DNA of 64,000 bases from Symsagittifera roscoffensis (lineage: Eukaryota; Xenacoelomorpha; Acoela; Convolutidae). The notes beneath the pieces were generated by a model. The model was not told the DNA's origin and made no database searches. It worked only from the letters and a program-made list of their open reading frames with translations. Positions 23,173 to 33,209 of the stretch are shown piece by piece (positions within the stretch are counted from its first letter, which is position 1; each line of letters opens with the position of its first letter). Both the position numbers and the translations under genes were made by a program. Location of the stretch: NCBI RefSeq assembly GCF_963678635.1, contig NC_087065.1:13804743-13868742 (forward strand), written 5' to 3'.

Positions 23173-24268
23173 ATGGCACCTGTTAATAGCAGTTTAATTA
23201 CCACATGTCTACAGAAGGCATCAGACAAAAAAAACAGATTAGTGATCCTTGCTCAGTCGATTGGCAAAAAAACTCTTAACTGTCATAAACAGAATCTAGC
23301 TCTATCTGCCCCAATCAAAAAAGACAGCCAATTTGTAATTCCAACGGAGTATACTGATTTCTGTTGATTCGACAGTGGAGACATTGAACCTGATTGAATG
23401 CTAATTTTTGGTGACCGGGTTAATGCACCTTTCCTTCAAATTCACAATTATCATTGGCTTTGTGACGGCACTTTCAAAATTTGCCCGATGCAATTTTACC
23501 AGCTTATTACTGTACATAATCAAATGGGCGGTTTCTACCCAAGGTGCATTTGTGCTGTACTCCCCAACCAGTTAGAACAAACATATGCAACGCTCCTGAA
23601 ATCTATTTATACTGTCTCGAATTATGCGCAACCACCAACGATTCTTATTGATTTTAAACGAGCCGCCGTCAATATTTTCGGAAAGGCATATCTAAAGTCT
23701 TCAGTAGAAGGTTGTTATTTTCACCTCGGACAAGCCTTTCTACGCAAAATAAACAAGCCCGGTTTGAAAAAAGCGTATGAAAACAATTGTGAACTAAGCC
23801 TTGATCACCGTTCAATATCCGCCTTAGGTTTTGTTCCAACTGCTTTAGTCGGAAAAATCGTTTGAGAGCGTTATTGAGAAAGTCGAGCATGGTTGACCAT
23901 TTAGATCTCGAGCAAGGTGTGGCAGATAAACTAGACGAGCTTGCCTCATACTTCAAGAGAAGTTGCATTAAAGGGGAAACGATATGACGAATAGGCAGCC
24001 CTTGTTTCCTCTGAGTCTCTGGAATCATTCTTAAGAAGCAGCGGAATGTTCGATCCGAACGACAAACGCTGTTGAAGGCTGGCATCTCGGAGTGACCGCG
24101 TTATTTCAAGGGAGCCACACAAGCTTCTACACTTTTCTAAAGAAGATTCAATTGGACTCCACTAATCAAATATTTAACTTTTTGAAAGCTAAGGGGGAGT
24201 GGACGCAGAACCAGGGTTGGAAGAAATCTCGCGATATTCATGCTCAAATCCAAAACATGTACAGTTAG
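23173..24268 (+). pseudogene. MULE-type (Mutator-like, FLYWCH-associated) transposase pseudogene 1
   Basis: The product would be a DDE transposase of the MULE superfamily acting on its own terminal inverted repeats in the nucleus. The clearest part is 23398..23865: the first catalytic motif reads CDGTFKICP, the second is LIDFKRAAVNIF (family DFE), followed by the family signature GCYFHLGQAF. A later frame near 24000 gives QPLFPLSLWNH, then RTTNAVEGWH, the conserved C-terminal motif, ending at TAG 24266..24268. Two in-frame TGA codons (after TDFC and after IEPD, about 23365 and 23395), at least two frameshifts between 23860 and 23980, and a TAA near 24032 inactivate it. The N-terminal FLYWCH zinc finger was not recognised. 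No terminal inverted repeats were identified. Confidence 0.85.
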
Positions 24269-24860
24269 TATAAAAGGACCTTGTTGTTGATTATTTATAT
24301 GCGCTCGTTCAATTAACTCCTTCGTAAAGTTTAAACTGTTGGCATAATTTTAACCAATTTTTTGGCCTTTTGTTGCATTTTTAATTGATTTTTTTTATTT
24401 TATCACTTTTTAACTGATATCCACAGTAGAAAGCTCGTATTTTGAGAAGAGATAAAGGCCAACACTGCAAAAAATTTATCTTTCCGTCACTCCGCCCCCA
24501 TTCTGGGGTACCCAGTAAAAGAGGTTTTAGGGTGGGCTAGTACCTGTACTTTTCGGTTTTATGTTTTCACCTTGAACTTTTTGACTTCTATGAATCAGCG
24601 ATTAATTAGTAATGAATTTATAACTTTTTGCTGTAATAGCAACTGTAAGTGCTGAGTTAGCGCTGATTTAGAGATGTCTTTCAAGCGATGAGCTAGCAAT
24701 AAACTAGCAACAGATTTTCGTTTTTGCCCTAACAGCAAACATTACTGCTTAATAAGAATGCGTTGGCAATTTTCCAACAGTAAATGTAACTGGGAGCCCA
24801 GTTCGGCAAACTAAATCGTCCAAGTTAATTGCTTCAAGTATTTGATTGATAAATGAGAAA
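24269..24860. other. No recognised feature downstream of MULE pseudogene 1
   Basis: AT-rich, with no reading frame or repeat I can identify. It could contain the right terminal region of the MULE, but no inverted partner upstream was found. Confidence 0.35.
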
Positions 24861-25592
24861 AAGACTGCTTGTATCAGGGCGAAACCCTGAATTTTCCGAC
24901 TGCCATTTAAGATTTCTAGAGCAGTAATAACCTAGAAAAAAATTCAATGTAATTAAATAAAACGAAACTTTTTTTTTCTAAAATTTGAATTTTTTTAAAA
25001 TGAAAATCCTCCCCCCAAACGCCATATAAAGTACAAAAGGATAGATTTCGCGGCTCTTTTTCCTTTCCCTCCCACCAGCGAAATTTTAATAGTAAAATTT
25101 TGTTCACATCATCTGATTGTTACAAAAATTGGTATGCGGACTGATTAGGCTATGACAAACATATTTGGTCTTCATACTTAACCTCGTTACAACATAAAAT
25201 TGATATATATGTGAGAGGGGGGGGGGGAAGGGAAAAAGAGCCGATTTCGCTCCTTTTAAAAAATCAACTATGGCAAATAAGCTTCTTTCAACCAATTTGG
25301 AACGATTTCTTAGACAGATTAAATCTCGGCTTACACATTAATATCGCGAAACATATCGCGCGTTAATTGTCCCAAATTGGCCAAAATAGCAATCTTTAAA
25401 CACTAACGTTACAAAAGAAGATCACAGGTGAAATATTTTTTCAAATTTAAGCTCACGACAACAATAGTTTTTGAATGATATTAAAAAATTCCTACAGAAA
25501 TGGCTAGTTAAGAAGTCGAAATTTGTCTGAAGAAAAAAACCCACCCCGAGCACAATTATTCCGTTACTTTCGTATCGAAAGTCGGAACAAAA
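24861..25592 (-). mobile_element. Family A copy, array member 1, interrupted by a family C MITE
   Basis: On the minus strand it starts GTTCCGACTTTCGATACG at 25589 and ends with the hairpin and GCAGTCTT at 24861. It is split in its CGAAATC segment by the family C element at 25052..25242, which gives the total of 732 bp; without the insertion it is about 533 bp, the family length. It directly abuts the next copy at 25593. Confidence 0.85.
25052..25242. mobile_element. Family C MITE nested in a family A copy, perfect 8-bp duplication
   Basis: It is 191 bp with termini GGCTCTTTTTCC and GGAAAAAGAGCC, flanked by GATTTCGC on both sides (25044..25051 and 25243..25250). The uninterrupted family A copy at 53899..54415 has a single GATTTCGCTCC at the same place, giving an empty-site comparison within the window. 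An 8-bp duplication points to the hAT superfamily. Confidence 0.93.
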
Positions 25593-25991
25593 AGTCTGCT
25601 CGTATCACGACAAAGACCTGTTGATCCGACTGCCTTTTAAGGTCTATGGAGCTAAAACTAACATGAAAAAAATATATATAATTAAATAAATTATAAAAAA
25701 AAATTGAGATTTTTTTTTAAAAATCATCCATCCACACGCTTATAAAGTACAAAATGACAAATTTCGTTCCTAGTACCATATCAATTATGGCAAATAAACT
25801 TCCTTCAACCAATTTGGAACGATTTCTAAGACGGAGCTCAAATTTAAGCTCAAGACACCAAACAATACCTTTTGAATGATATAAAAATGGTTGTCAAAAA
25901 ATGGCCAGTTAAAAAGTCGAAACTTGTGTGAAAAAAAAAATCCAGCCCGAGTACAAATATTCAGTCACTTTCGTTACGAAAGTCGGAACAA
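25593..25991 (-). mobile_element. Family A copy, array member 2 (internal deletion)
   Basis: It lies head to tail with its neighbours on the minus strand: GTTCCGACTTTCGTAACG at the right edge, a degraded 3' hairpin and GAGCAGACTT at the left edge. The structured core between the ACGGATTAA region and GAGCTC is deleted, giving about 400 bp. Confidence 0.82.
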
Positions 25992-26481
25992 CAAGACTGC
26001 TCGTATCAGGGAGAAACCTTGAAAGTTCTCACTGCTTTTTAAGGTCAATTGAGCAGTAATAACATTAAAAACTAAATGTAAAAAAAAATGATTTTTTTTA
26101 CTTTGAGATTTTTTGTGAAAATCCTCCCCCCACACGCCATAAAAATTTAAAGTGATAAACTTTGCTCCTAGAAGCACATCAACTATGGCAAAAAAACTTC
26201 TTTCAACCAATTTGAAACTATTTCAAAGACGGATTAAATCTCCGCTCACGCGTTAATATCGAGCGTTAATTGTCACTAATTGGCCAAAATGGCAAAGTTT
26301 AGACCCCTATAACTATGATCACAGATATCTTTTTAAAATTAAGCTCATGACAACAGTACTATTTGAATGATTTAAAAAATCTGTGAAAATGACTATTTAA
26401 AAAGTCAAAAATTGTCTGAAGAAAAAAAAACCCACACTGAGCACAAATATTCAGTTACTTTAATTACGAAAGTTGGAACGA
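25992..26481 (-). mobile_element. Family A copy, array member 3
   Basis: Continuous with member 2: the junction on the minus strand reads GAGCAGTCTTGTTGTTCCGAC, so the 3' end of this copy joins the 5' end of member 2 without spacer. Its 5' end at 26481 (GTTCCAACTTTCGTAATTAA) and the hairpin carry several substitutions. Confidence 0.82.
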
Positions 26482-29400
26482 ATATATCGTGTTGTGCTTG
26501 AAATTTTTGTGTTGGTACGGATGTTAAATGGCACAAAGTTTTGAAGAAAAAAAACTAAAATTTCCTAAGCTTATGGCCTGTAATGACTTGAAACAAACAC
26601 CGATTGCCGCGCAAAAAATCAACTTACAAAAAGTATTCAAAATTTGTTTGAAAGTTCGAAAAATTTAACACTTGAAATTTTACGCATATGAAGACCAATA
26701 CACATTGGATGATTTGCCAACAAAAACGAACTAAACAATTGACCACCGCAATCTTTTGGTGTAAGTTTTATTGATGTTTTTTTTTGTAAAATACAGCAGA
26801 TAAATCACAGATCAGTTAGAAAATTATTGCAGCTCGGAGAGTAGTTTTTTATTCTTTTGAAACCATTCGTATGAAACCAGAGTGTTTTGACTGTTCATCC
26901 ACCAATTTTGGCTGGAGGTTTTTGGTAACCGGCGTTTTCGCAGTACGCAGCGATTTTGCAGAGAACTCTAATTTTGAAGAGTTCTGAATACAAAGCTCTA
27001 GTTCTCGATTACTGTATTTATTGGGTCGCAAATTCTTTGATAGATACTAATAGGAGGCGAGAGAAGATTCTTAAGAAAATCCAAAAAAAATTGATCAGCA
27101 ATCTTAATCCAAAAGAAAATAACGCTCAATCGAGTGGAGCTGCTTCACCAGAAAGTACAATTTCAAGAGGTCGAATAAAGTAGCAATGAAACAATTTATT
27201 TGCAGAAATAAGAATACTGAACTCATTTTAGCTGAAAAACCCCAAATACCACAAAACTGTTCAGCTTGCCAAAAATGTGTTTTAACTGAGCCATGGCTGA
27301 AGTACAGTCAGCAAATTTTTTATTTCAAAAGATGTCAATTCGGTCGATATTTGCTCTAACAGCACCATAAAACTTTGCCGTTCGTCGAAAACGCAATGAT
27401 AGTTTTAAATTTGAAGCATACCTAAATTCAGTCAAGCACGCCAAATTAATTTTCAGTCAAGCACATAATTGACAGTCAAGCACGCCATAGTAACTTGAAA
27501 CATACCTTAAATCAGTCTAGCACGTCAAAACATTTTTCGAACTGGACTATTCATTTGACCAGGAACACGAAAAATGACAAGTTTTGGTCAAGACGGCTTA
27601 GAAATCATGATTAATGACCAAGAAATTCAAAAAAATCCCTGCTTTGATCCCAGCGTTCAAACAAAGCCGGTTTGTTGACATCAAGAAATAAATCATAATT
27701 AATCACCCGGGTTGACCTCCATGCAAAGAAACGTTTATCTTACATTTTTATACAAAAATGTTGATTATCATGCAATTTTCATACCTTTTCAGAGAATTTT
27801 TTCCTGATTTTTTAGAAGAAAAATCAATCTCATGTTCAAACAAGCATTTTTTTCGAAAAAAAGTGCATGTAAAAGCTTGTTTTTTTTTGTCTCTCAGGCT
27901 AATATTTTAAAACAAATTAGCAAATTTGACTGAAAGTTTTGTGCTAGTTCAAACTTGAAAAATTGATATGTTTATCTTGTAAAATATACTTCAATTTGTC
28001 AAAAAAAACAGGCCATCATCTAGCCGTATACAAAAGGTTAAGGTTTTTATTCATAGTTCTGAGTGATCCATGTAATTGTTTCACAAACAACTTATTAATA
28101 GTTCTGAGTGATCCATGAAACTGTTTCTCAAGCAATTATTAACCAAATACCGAGTCGCTGGGAAGTTTCTTAACTTCCACCAACGAATTTTCTTTCGTTA
28201 AATAATCTGTTTTTGGACAAAGTAGTAATATTTACAAAACTCGAGAAAAAAAACTTTTTTGATCGATGGAAAAATGCTTGTTGCAAAATTTTTATACCGA
28301 GAATTGTTGCTTATTGTATAGTTTTCTTACAATTATCTGTAAGTAAGTTTTACGAAAGTGTATGATAAGCTTTTTTCAAATATGAAAATTTTTGACATAC
28401 ATTTTTGGTCATCCCGGGCATTTATATAAGGCTCGTCAAAATTGTATTATTATCATTCATTAAAAAAAAACAGTTATTTGGTCAAGCCACAATAACTGAA
28501 TTGCAAATAATTCAAACTTCAAACTTCAAATTTTGCAATTGCTATAAAGAAGGTCTAGAGTCATTAAAAACATCTCATGAAAGCTTTCAATCGAAATTTA
28601 AAATGGTCTCGTGGAGCATAAAAAACATAGTGATCTAACTTACGACCTCCCTCAATTTCATAAAAGGCGAGAGATTGTTATGCAGATTAAGAAACTAGAA
28701 TTTTCCATCAATCAGAATTCAGCAAAACTAAAGTTGTCATTAGAAATTCTCATTCGTTTCTTTACCGGTCTTCAATCTTCATTTTAAAAATTTTACAAAA
28801 TAAGCAGCCCTTTCCTCAAGCAACAAAGTTGACGTTTACATTATCGCTTGTATTTGTACATTTTTAGCTTCATGTAAATTTCACAAATAGTTATTGTCGA
28901 ATTTTTGTTTTGTTTCAATCAATGATGTTTGTTGTCAGTTAAAGGTTGTTTTTAAAACTACCCGCATCTGTTTTTCCCCTAAATTAAATGTGTAGGAACA
29001 GAATCAATAGTTTTGAGGATTTTTTTGAAAACCAGGGATTCATTCAAACAAATCCAAGAACCAGAATTTCTTTAAAAACAAAAATCGATGAGGTTATCGG
29101 CCGGCGCAGACTTACAATACGCACAACCAGCCCGCTTTGATGATACAAAACTGCTAATATTTGAGAAAAGTAAAGAACATAATATTTGCTGGCCTGAATT
29201 CAATTTATAATTTTTGTAAACTTTGCTGTTAAGTGATGATTTGTTTTCAGCATCATAGAAGAAGTCTTCGAACTATTAAACGACCTCAAAGCGCATTTAG
29301 CATGATACCCAGCTCATCGCCTTAGAAACACGGCATTTCTTCTAAGTTCGATTGAAGGTAGAAATAAAAACACTAAGATTTTATTCGGGTATCTATCCAG

Positions 29401-29650
29401 TTTTTTCTCTGACAAGAGTGCTCGTACCAGATTAAAGTCGTTAATGTGCCCCCTGCCCTTCAACTGGTCTTAAATATTTCTTGCAGAGACAAACATGGTA
29501 AGCCGTAATTTTCCGGTTCAGTTTGTTTTTGCTCCCCAACAGCCAAGATAAAATAGAAAAAGTATAATTTTGAGTCGTATAATTTTGACTGCGAGATAGT
29601 TCGGCATTCTTAAATCATTTGGCCTTACGCTTTCTTAATCATTGATACGA
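26482..29650. other. Gene-free stretch with small tandem duplications
   Basis: No exon is supported. Frames at 26849..27031 (-), 26956..27183 (+) and 28405..28638 (+) have no recognisable domains. At 27425..27535 a GTCAAGCACGCCA-like motif is repeated four times at irregular spacing. At 28044..28145 a unit of about 50 bp with ATAGTTCTGAGTGATCCATG occurs twice in tandem. Near 29420..29460 there is a very degraded family A terminus. Confidence 0.45.
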
Positions 29651-29651
29651 C

Positions 29652-30000
29652 CAGGGGCGGATCTAAGATTTCTCTCGGGGGGGGGGGGGGGGGGGATTTA
29701 GTTTTTGTCGACCTTTTTTTAAGGTCGATCCGAATTGATTTTTCGAGATCTCGCAAAGCACTAAAAAGACCCCGTTTTGGTCAAATTTTCTGCGCCGCAG
29801 GCAAAATTTTGAAAAAAAACAGGCAAAAAAAAGCATTTTTAGGCACTTTTTGAAAACTTTTGACCAAAAAATTGCGTTTTTTCGGCGCGCGCTCCCCCCT
29901 CAAAATTAGTATATATTTGCGCCGTAAGCACCTTTAGAAAATTTTTAGGGTCCGTCACCAAATATGGATATCTCAAAATAGTACAAAGGGTCGGCAGGGG
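29652..30000 (+). mobile_element. Family B MITE missing its right end
   Basis: The left terminus CAGGGGCGGATCTAAG and an internal G-run are intact, followed by the family segments (GAATTGATTTTTCGAGATC, TCTGCGCCGCAGGCAAAATTT, TTTTTTCGGCGCGCGC, GGGTCCGTCACC, GGGTCGGCAGGGGG). It stops where a GTTTT repeat begins (30001..30022), so the right terminal repeat is lost. Confidence 0.75.
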
Positions 30001-30093
30001 GTTTTGTTTTGTTTTGTTTTGTTCTATTAATGCGTAGGCGGACACAACTAACCAAGTTCAGACATCTTTTCAGTTTGGTATAAGGCAAGCTAA

Positions 30094-30592
30094 TTGTTCC
30101 GACTTTCGAAGAAAACGGAATATTTATGCTCGGTGTGGTTTTTTTTATTCAGTCAATTTTCACCGATAAAAATATTAATTTTCAACAACAAAAAAAATTT
30201 ATACCACATCGAAGATATTGACCCTTTGAGTTTAAATGTAAAAAGATATTTCACCTCCAATTTTTTTACGTAAAAATCTGGGGGTTTCAAAACTGCCAAA
30301 CTTACCATGTTCTGGACTAAGTTATGCGCGCTTTGAAGGGTTTATTCATAATGCTGAGAGATTCACGCGAATTATTTATGCGTGGTGAATTTTCCCGCCC
30401 AAGAAAATCGTTCCAAAATGAATTGAGGCTAGCCAATTGATCGTATTTAATTCGTACGACTCAAAATTTTACTCTTTGATTTTGTCCAAAATATATATGT
30501 TTTCAATATTTTCTTTTCCCAAAAACTAATCGATATGAATTAAAGGACAGTCGCAACATTCAGTGCTTTGCTCTGATATACGAGCAGTCTTG
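30094..30592 (+). mobile_element. Family A, divergent subfamily A2 copy
   Basis: It has the same architecture (TTGTTCCGACTTTCG at the start; hairpin and ACGAGCAGTCTTG at the end), but the middle differs: a TTATTTATGCGTGGTGAATTT segment and AATTGAGGCTAGCCAATTG replace the A1 sequence. Matching A2 sequence recurs at 35283..35731, 49925..50148 and 56880..57091. Confidence 0.75.
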
Positions 30593-30810
30593 CTTGAAAT
30601 TTTAATTCGTTGCTAGGCGCTATCTGCAACACTTTTTAATATACTGTGCTGGTAGTATTTTCAAAAAATGAACCTGAAAAATTCTATTTGAAATTTCACC
30701 CATCATTAAATTATTTAAAACGAGATTTACTCTTGAAACTTATAGGGCAAGAAAAATCATGGTTTCTTCTGACTTGAGCAGTTTTTTTTGTCCTGAAACA
30801 AGCAGTCTTG

Positions 30811-31320
30811 TTGCTCCGACTTTCCCGCAATATTTGTGCTCGGAGTTGTTTTTTTTTCTTTAGACAAGTTTCGACTTTTTAACTAACCATTATTTTATAT
30901 CAATCGAAAGCAACTATTGTCATAAGCTTTAATTTGAAAAGATATTTTTTCTATGATCATTTTTTGTACATTTATGGGAGTTTAAAGATTGCCCTTTTGG
31001 CCAGTTTGGGACAATTAACGCGCTATATATATCGCGTTTTTAACGCATTAGCAGAGATTTAATCCGTCTTAGAAATCGTTCCAAATTGGTAAGAAGATGC
31101 TTATTTGCCATAATTGATTTGTTACAAGGAGTGAAATTTATCTTTTTGTCCTTTATATGGCGTGTGGGATGATGATTTTCATTTAAAAAAATTCAAATTT
31201 TGTTAAATTTTTTTTTTCAATTTGTTTTCTATCATTTAATTTTTTAATGTTTTTACTGCTCTACAAACCTTAAAAGGCAGTCGGAACATTCAGAGCTTTG
31301 CCCTGATACGAGCAGTCTTG
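30811..31320 (+). mobile_element. Family A copy, directly after a second truncated terminus
   Basis: It runs from TTGCTCCGACTTTCC to the terminal GAGCAGTCTTG at 31320, with all landmarks in order. Immediately upstream, 30796..30810 reads ACAAGCAGTCTTG, the extreme 3' end of another copy, so a tandem junction is preserved here too. Confidence 0.8.
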
Positions 31321-31563
31321 TCTATCTTTCAATTCATACGCATTATTGAATCAAATTATTGTGCCGCTTAGGGGCTATTAGTGAGACATATATCAGTGTT
31401 AAGTGTCCGTTGAACACGCTGTCCGTTAAGTGTCCGTTAAGCATTCACAAAAACGCTAAACAATTAGTCCAGAACATGGAAAAAATTATCATTTTTAGTT
31501 CTCAAAATTTTTACAAAAAACAGTTGCAGGTAAATTATCTTTAAACTTGTGGATACTTTCGGT

Positions 31564-31980
31564 CAGGGGCGGATTTAGGGGGGGGGGGGGGGGGGCGGAA
31601 ATTTGTTCTTCTCAAGGATTCAACCGCCTGCCGACCCAAAAGGTCCCCCCTTTGTACTATTTTGGGATATCAATTTTTGGCTGACGGACCCTTCTTCGGT
31701 ATATAATAATTTTTAGGGGGAAGCGCGCGCTTTCTTGGTAAAAAAACGCGATTTGTTGGTAAACATTTTCCAAAAAGTACCTAAACACGCTTTTTTGGCC
31801 TGTTTTTTCAAAATTTCGTCTGCGGCGCAGAAAAATTGGCCAAAACAGGGTCTTTTTACTGCTTTAGGAGAGCTCGGTAAATCATTTTAGTCGACCTAGA
31901 AAAAAAGGTCGATAAAATTTTCTACATTTTATTTGAAAATCCGCCCCCCCCCCCTCGAGAAAATCCTAGATCCCTCCCTG
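31564..31980 (-). mobile_element. Family B MITE, minus orientation, near-perfect 8-bp duplication
   Basis: It is 417 bp between CTTTCGGT (31556..31563) and CTTTCAGT (31981..31988), which differ at one base. The termini are CAGGGGCGGATTTAGG and CTAGATCCCTCCCTG. The internal landmarks (GGTCCCCCCTTTGTAC, GCGCGCGC, CTGCGGCGCAG, GTCGACC) appear in reverse order relative to the plus copies. Confidence 0.85.
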
Positions 31981-32387
31981 CTTTCAGTGGAAAATGGCAA
32001 TTGGTCTGAAGAAAAAGCACCCTAACATTACAGCTTTTGTCTTCAATTTTCGGAACAAAAATGGTTTTCGATTTTATAAAGAACATTGGAATTGCTAAAT
32101 AGAAAGAAACCTAGGAGTAAAAATTTGATTCCAAATAACTTTATCGTTATAAGTTGTACTAAAGGAAGCTTATACAAAAAGCGGGCACATGTGAGTTAGA
32201 TGGTCGGTTAAACTGAAATTTTTAGAAAAAAAAGCTTTAAACAAGAACTGAAATAGAATTTTTTCTGAAATCAGCCACTTTTAAACATTTATTTTTATAA
32301 AATTATATCAGCAGTGATTTGAAATGATAATTTTATTGAAAAAAAATCGTAAAATTAAAAGAGAAAACATGAGCAAAAGTTGACGTC

Positions 32388-32622
32388 TCAATTTTCTATT
32401 ATAAGTTGTGGCTGAATTTTTGGCTCTTTCTTCCAAACTCCGTCTTTGACCTTGAACTCCCAATTTCTAACGGGAGGAGTTTTCAAACCTTTTCCGTTAT
32501 CTTTACATCTGATGAGCCCGTCTTTAGTTCCAACTGACCATCCCACATACCAGAAACCATCATCACACTTGTACATGAAGAGATTGCAGCAACGTGCGCC
32601 TTGATAGACCAATGTGTGACAG
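32388..32622 (-). CDS. Possible terminal exon with one Trp/Gly-rich module, protein unknown
   Basis: An acceptor (AAAATAG then CTG) at 32623 opens a frame of about 78 codons. It reads CHTLVYQGARCCNLFMYKC, then DDGFWYVGWSVGTKDGLIR, then TPPVRNWEFKVKDGVWKKE, and ends at TAG/TAA near 32388. A poly(A) signal AATAAA on the minus strand follows at about 32331..32337. The layout aligns with modules in the upstream exon (33210..35043): VYQ or VYKG, a short Cys/Tyr-containing stretch, GxWxxG, a leucine-arginine segment, then PPxxGW or PPxxNW and a final KW. It may be an alternative or ancestral last exon of that gene. The first codon seen after the acceptor is not ATG, consistent with an internal or terminal exon. 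I do not recognise the family. Confidence 0.5.
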
Positions 32623-32628
32623 CTATTT

Positions 32629-32775
32629 TACAACTAGGGTCAATTAGGGCCAAATACTTACATTTAGGGTCAAATGCTCACAATTAGGGTCAAATACTTA
32701 CATTTAGGGTCAAATGCTCACAATTAGGGTCAAATACTTACAATTCAGATCAAATACTTTCATTGGGGTCAAATG
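32629..32775. repeat. 20-bp minisatellite (AATTAGGGTCAAATACTTAC)
   Basis: About seven units of 20 bp alternate between CAATTAGGGTCAAATACTTA and CATTTAGGGTCAAATGCTCA forms, so the higher-order unit is 40 bp. On the minus strand it lies immediately before the acceptor of the exon at 32388..32622, within the presumed intron. Confidence 0.9.
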
Positions 32776-32906
32776 AAATACAATTAAGATGATCAAATTT
32801 TGAATTCGATTCTCAAAAATTTTTGCGTATGTTTAAAAGTTCACACGATTGCATCTAAATCATCAGCAGAAATCCGCTAATTTTTTTACATGCTAATAAA
32901 ATAGGG

Positions 32907-33141
32907 AGTAGTATATGTGTGAGGAGAATTGGGGTGGGTGCTGGGTGCTGACCTCTATGTATTAACATAGGCTATAGAGTATCCGGTCAGCACCCTATGT
33001 ATTAACATAGGCTATAGAGTTCCCATGTATTAAGGTTATATGTTTCATAGCTGACCGGATACTCTATAGCCTATGTTAATACATAGGGGTCAGCACCCCC
33101 CCCCCCCCCCCCCCCCCCCACTTCTCCTCACACATACTACT
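32907..33141. mobile_element. Foldback element with 6-bp target duplication
   Basis: It is 235 bp flanked by ATAGGG on both sides (32901..32906 and 33142..33147). The outer ends AGTAGTATATGTGTGAGGAG and CTCCTCACACATACTACT pair, and a second perfect block of about 45 bp around TATGTTAATACATAGGGG and ATAGAGTATCCGGTCAG pairs inside. The CCCTATGTATTAACATAGG block is present a third time in the centre, which allows alternative folds. The right arm holds a run of about 26 C. No coding capacity. Confidence 0.88.
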
Positions 33142-33209
33142 ATAGGGTTCGAAATTGAAAAATGTAGAAAAATCTTTATTTAAAAAACCGGAAAAAAAAC
33201 GTATAAGCT

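Noticed and set aside
23360-23400. In-frame TGA codons as evidence for a recoded genetic code
   Set aside because: Other breaks in the same pseudogene are frameshifts and TAA, and the GW-module exon and GPCR exon use standard stops and splice sites, so ordinary decay explains them.
32640-32760. Telomere-like TTAGGG hexamers
   Set aside because: TTAGGG recurs only once per 20-bp unit, separated by unrelated bases, so this is a minisatellite and not an interstitial telomere.
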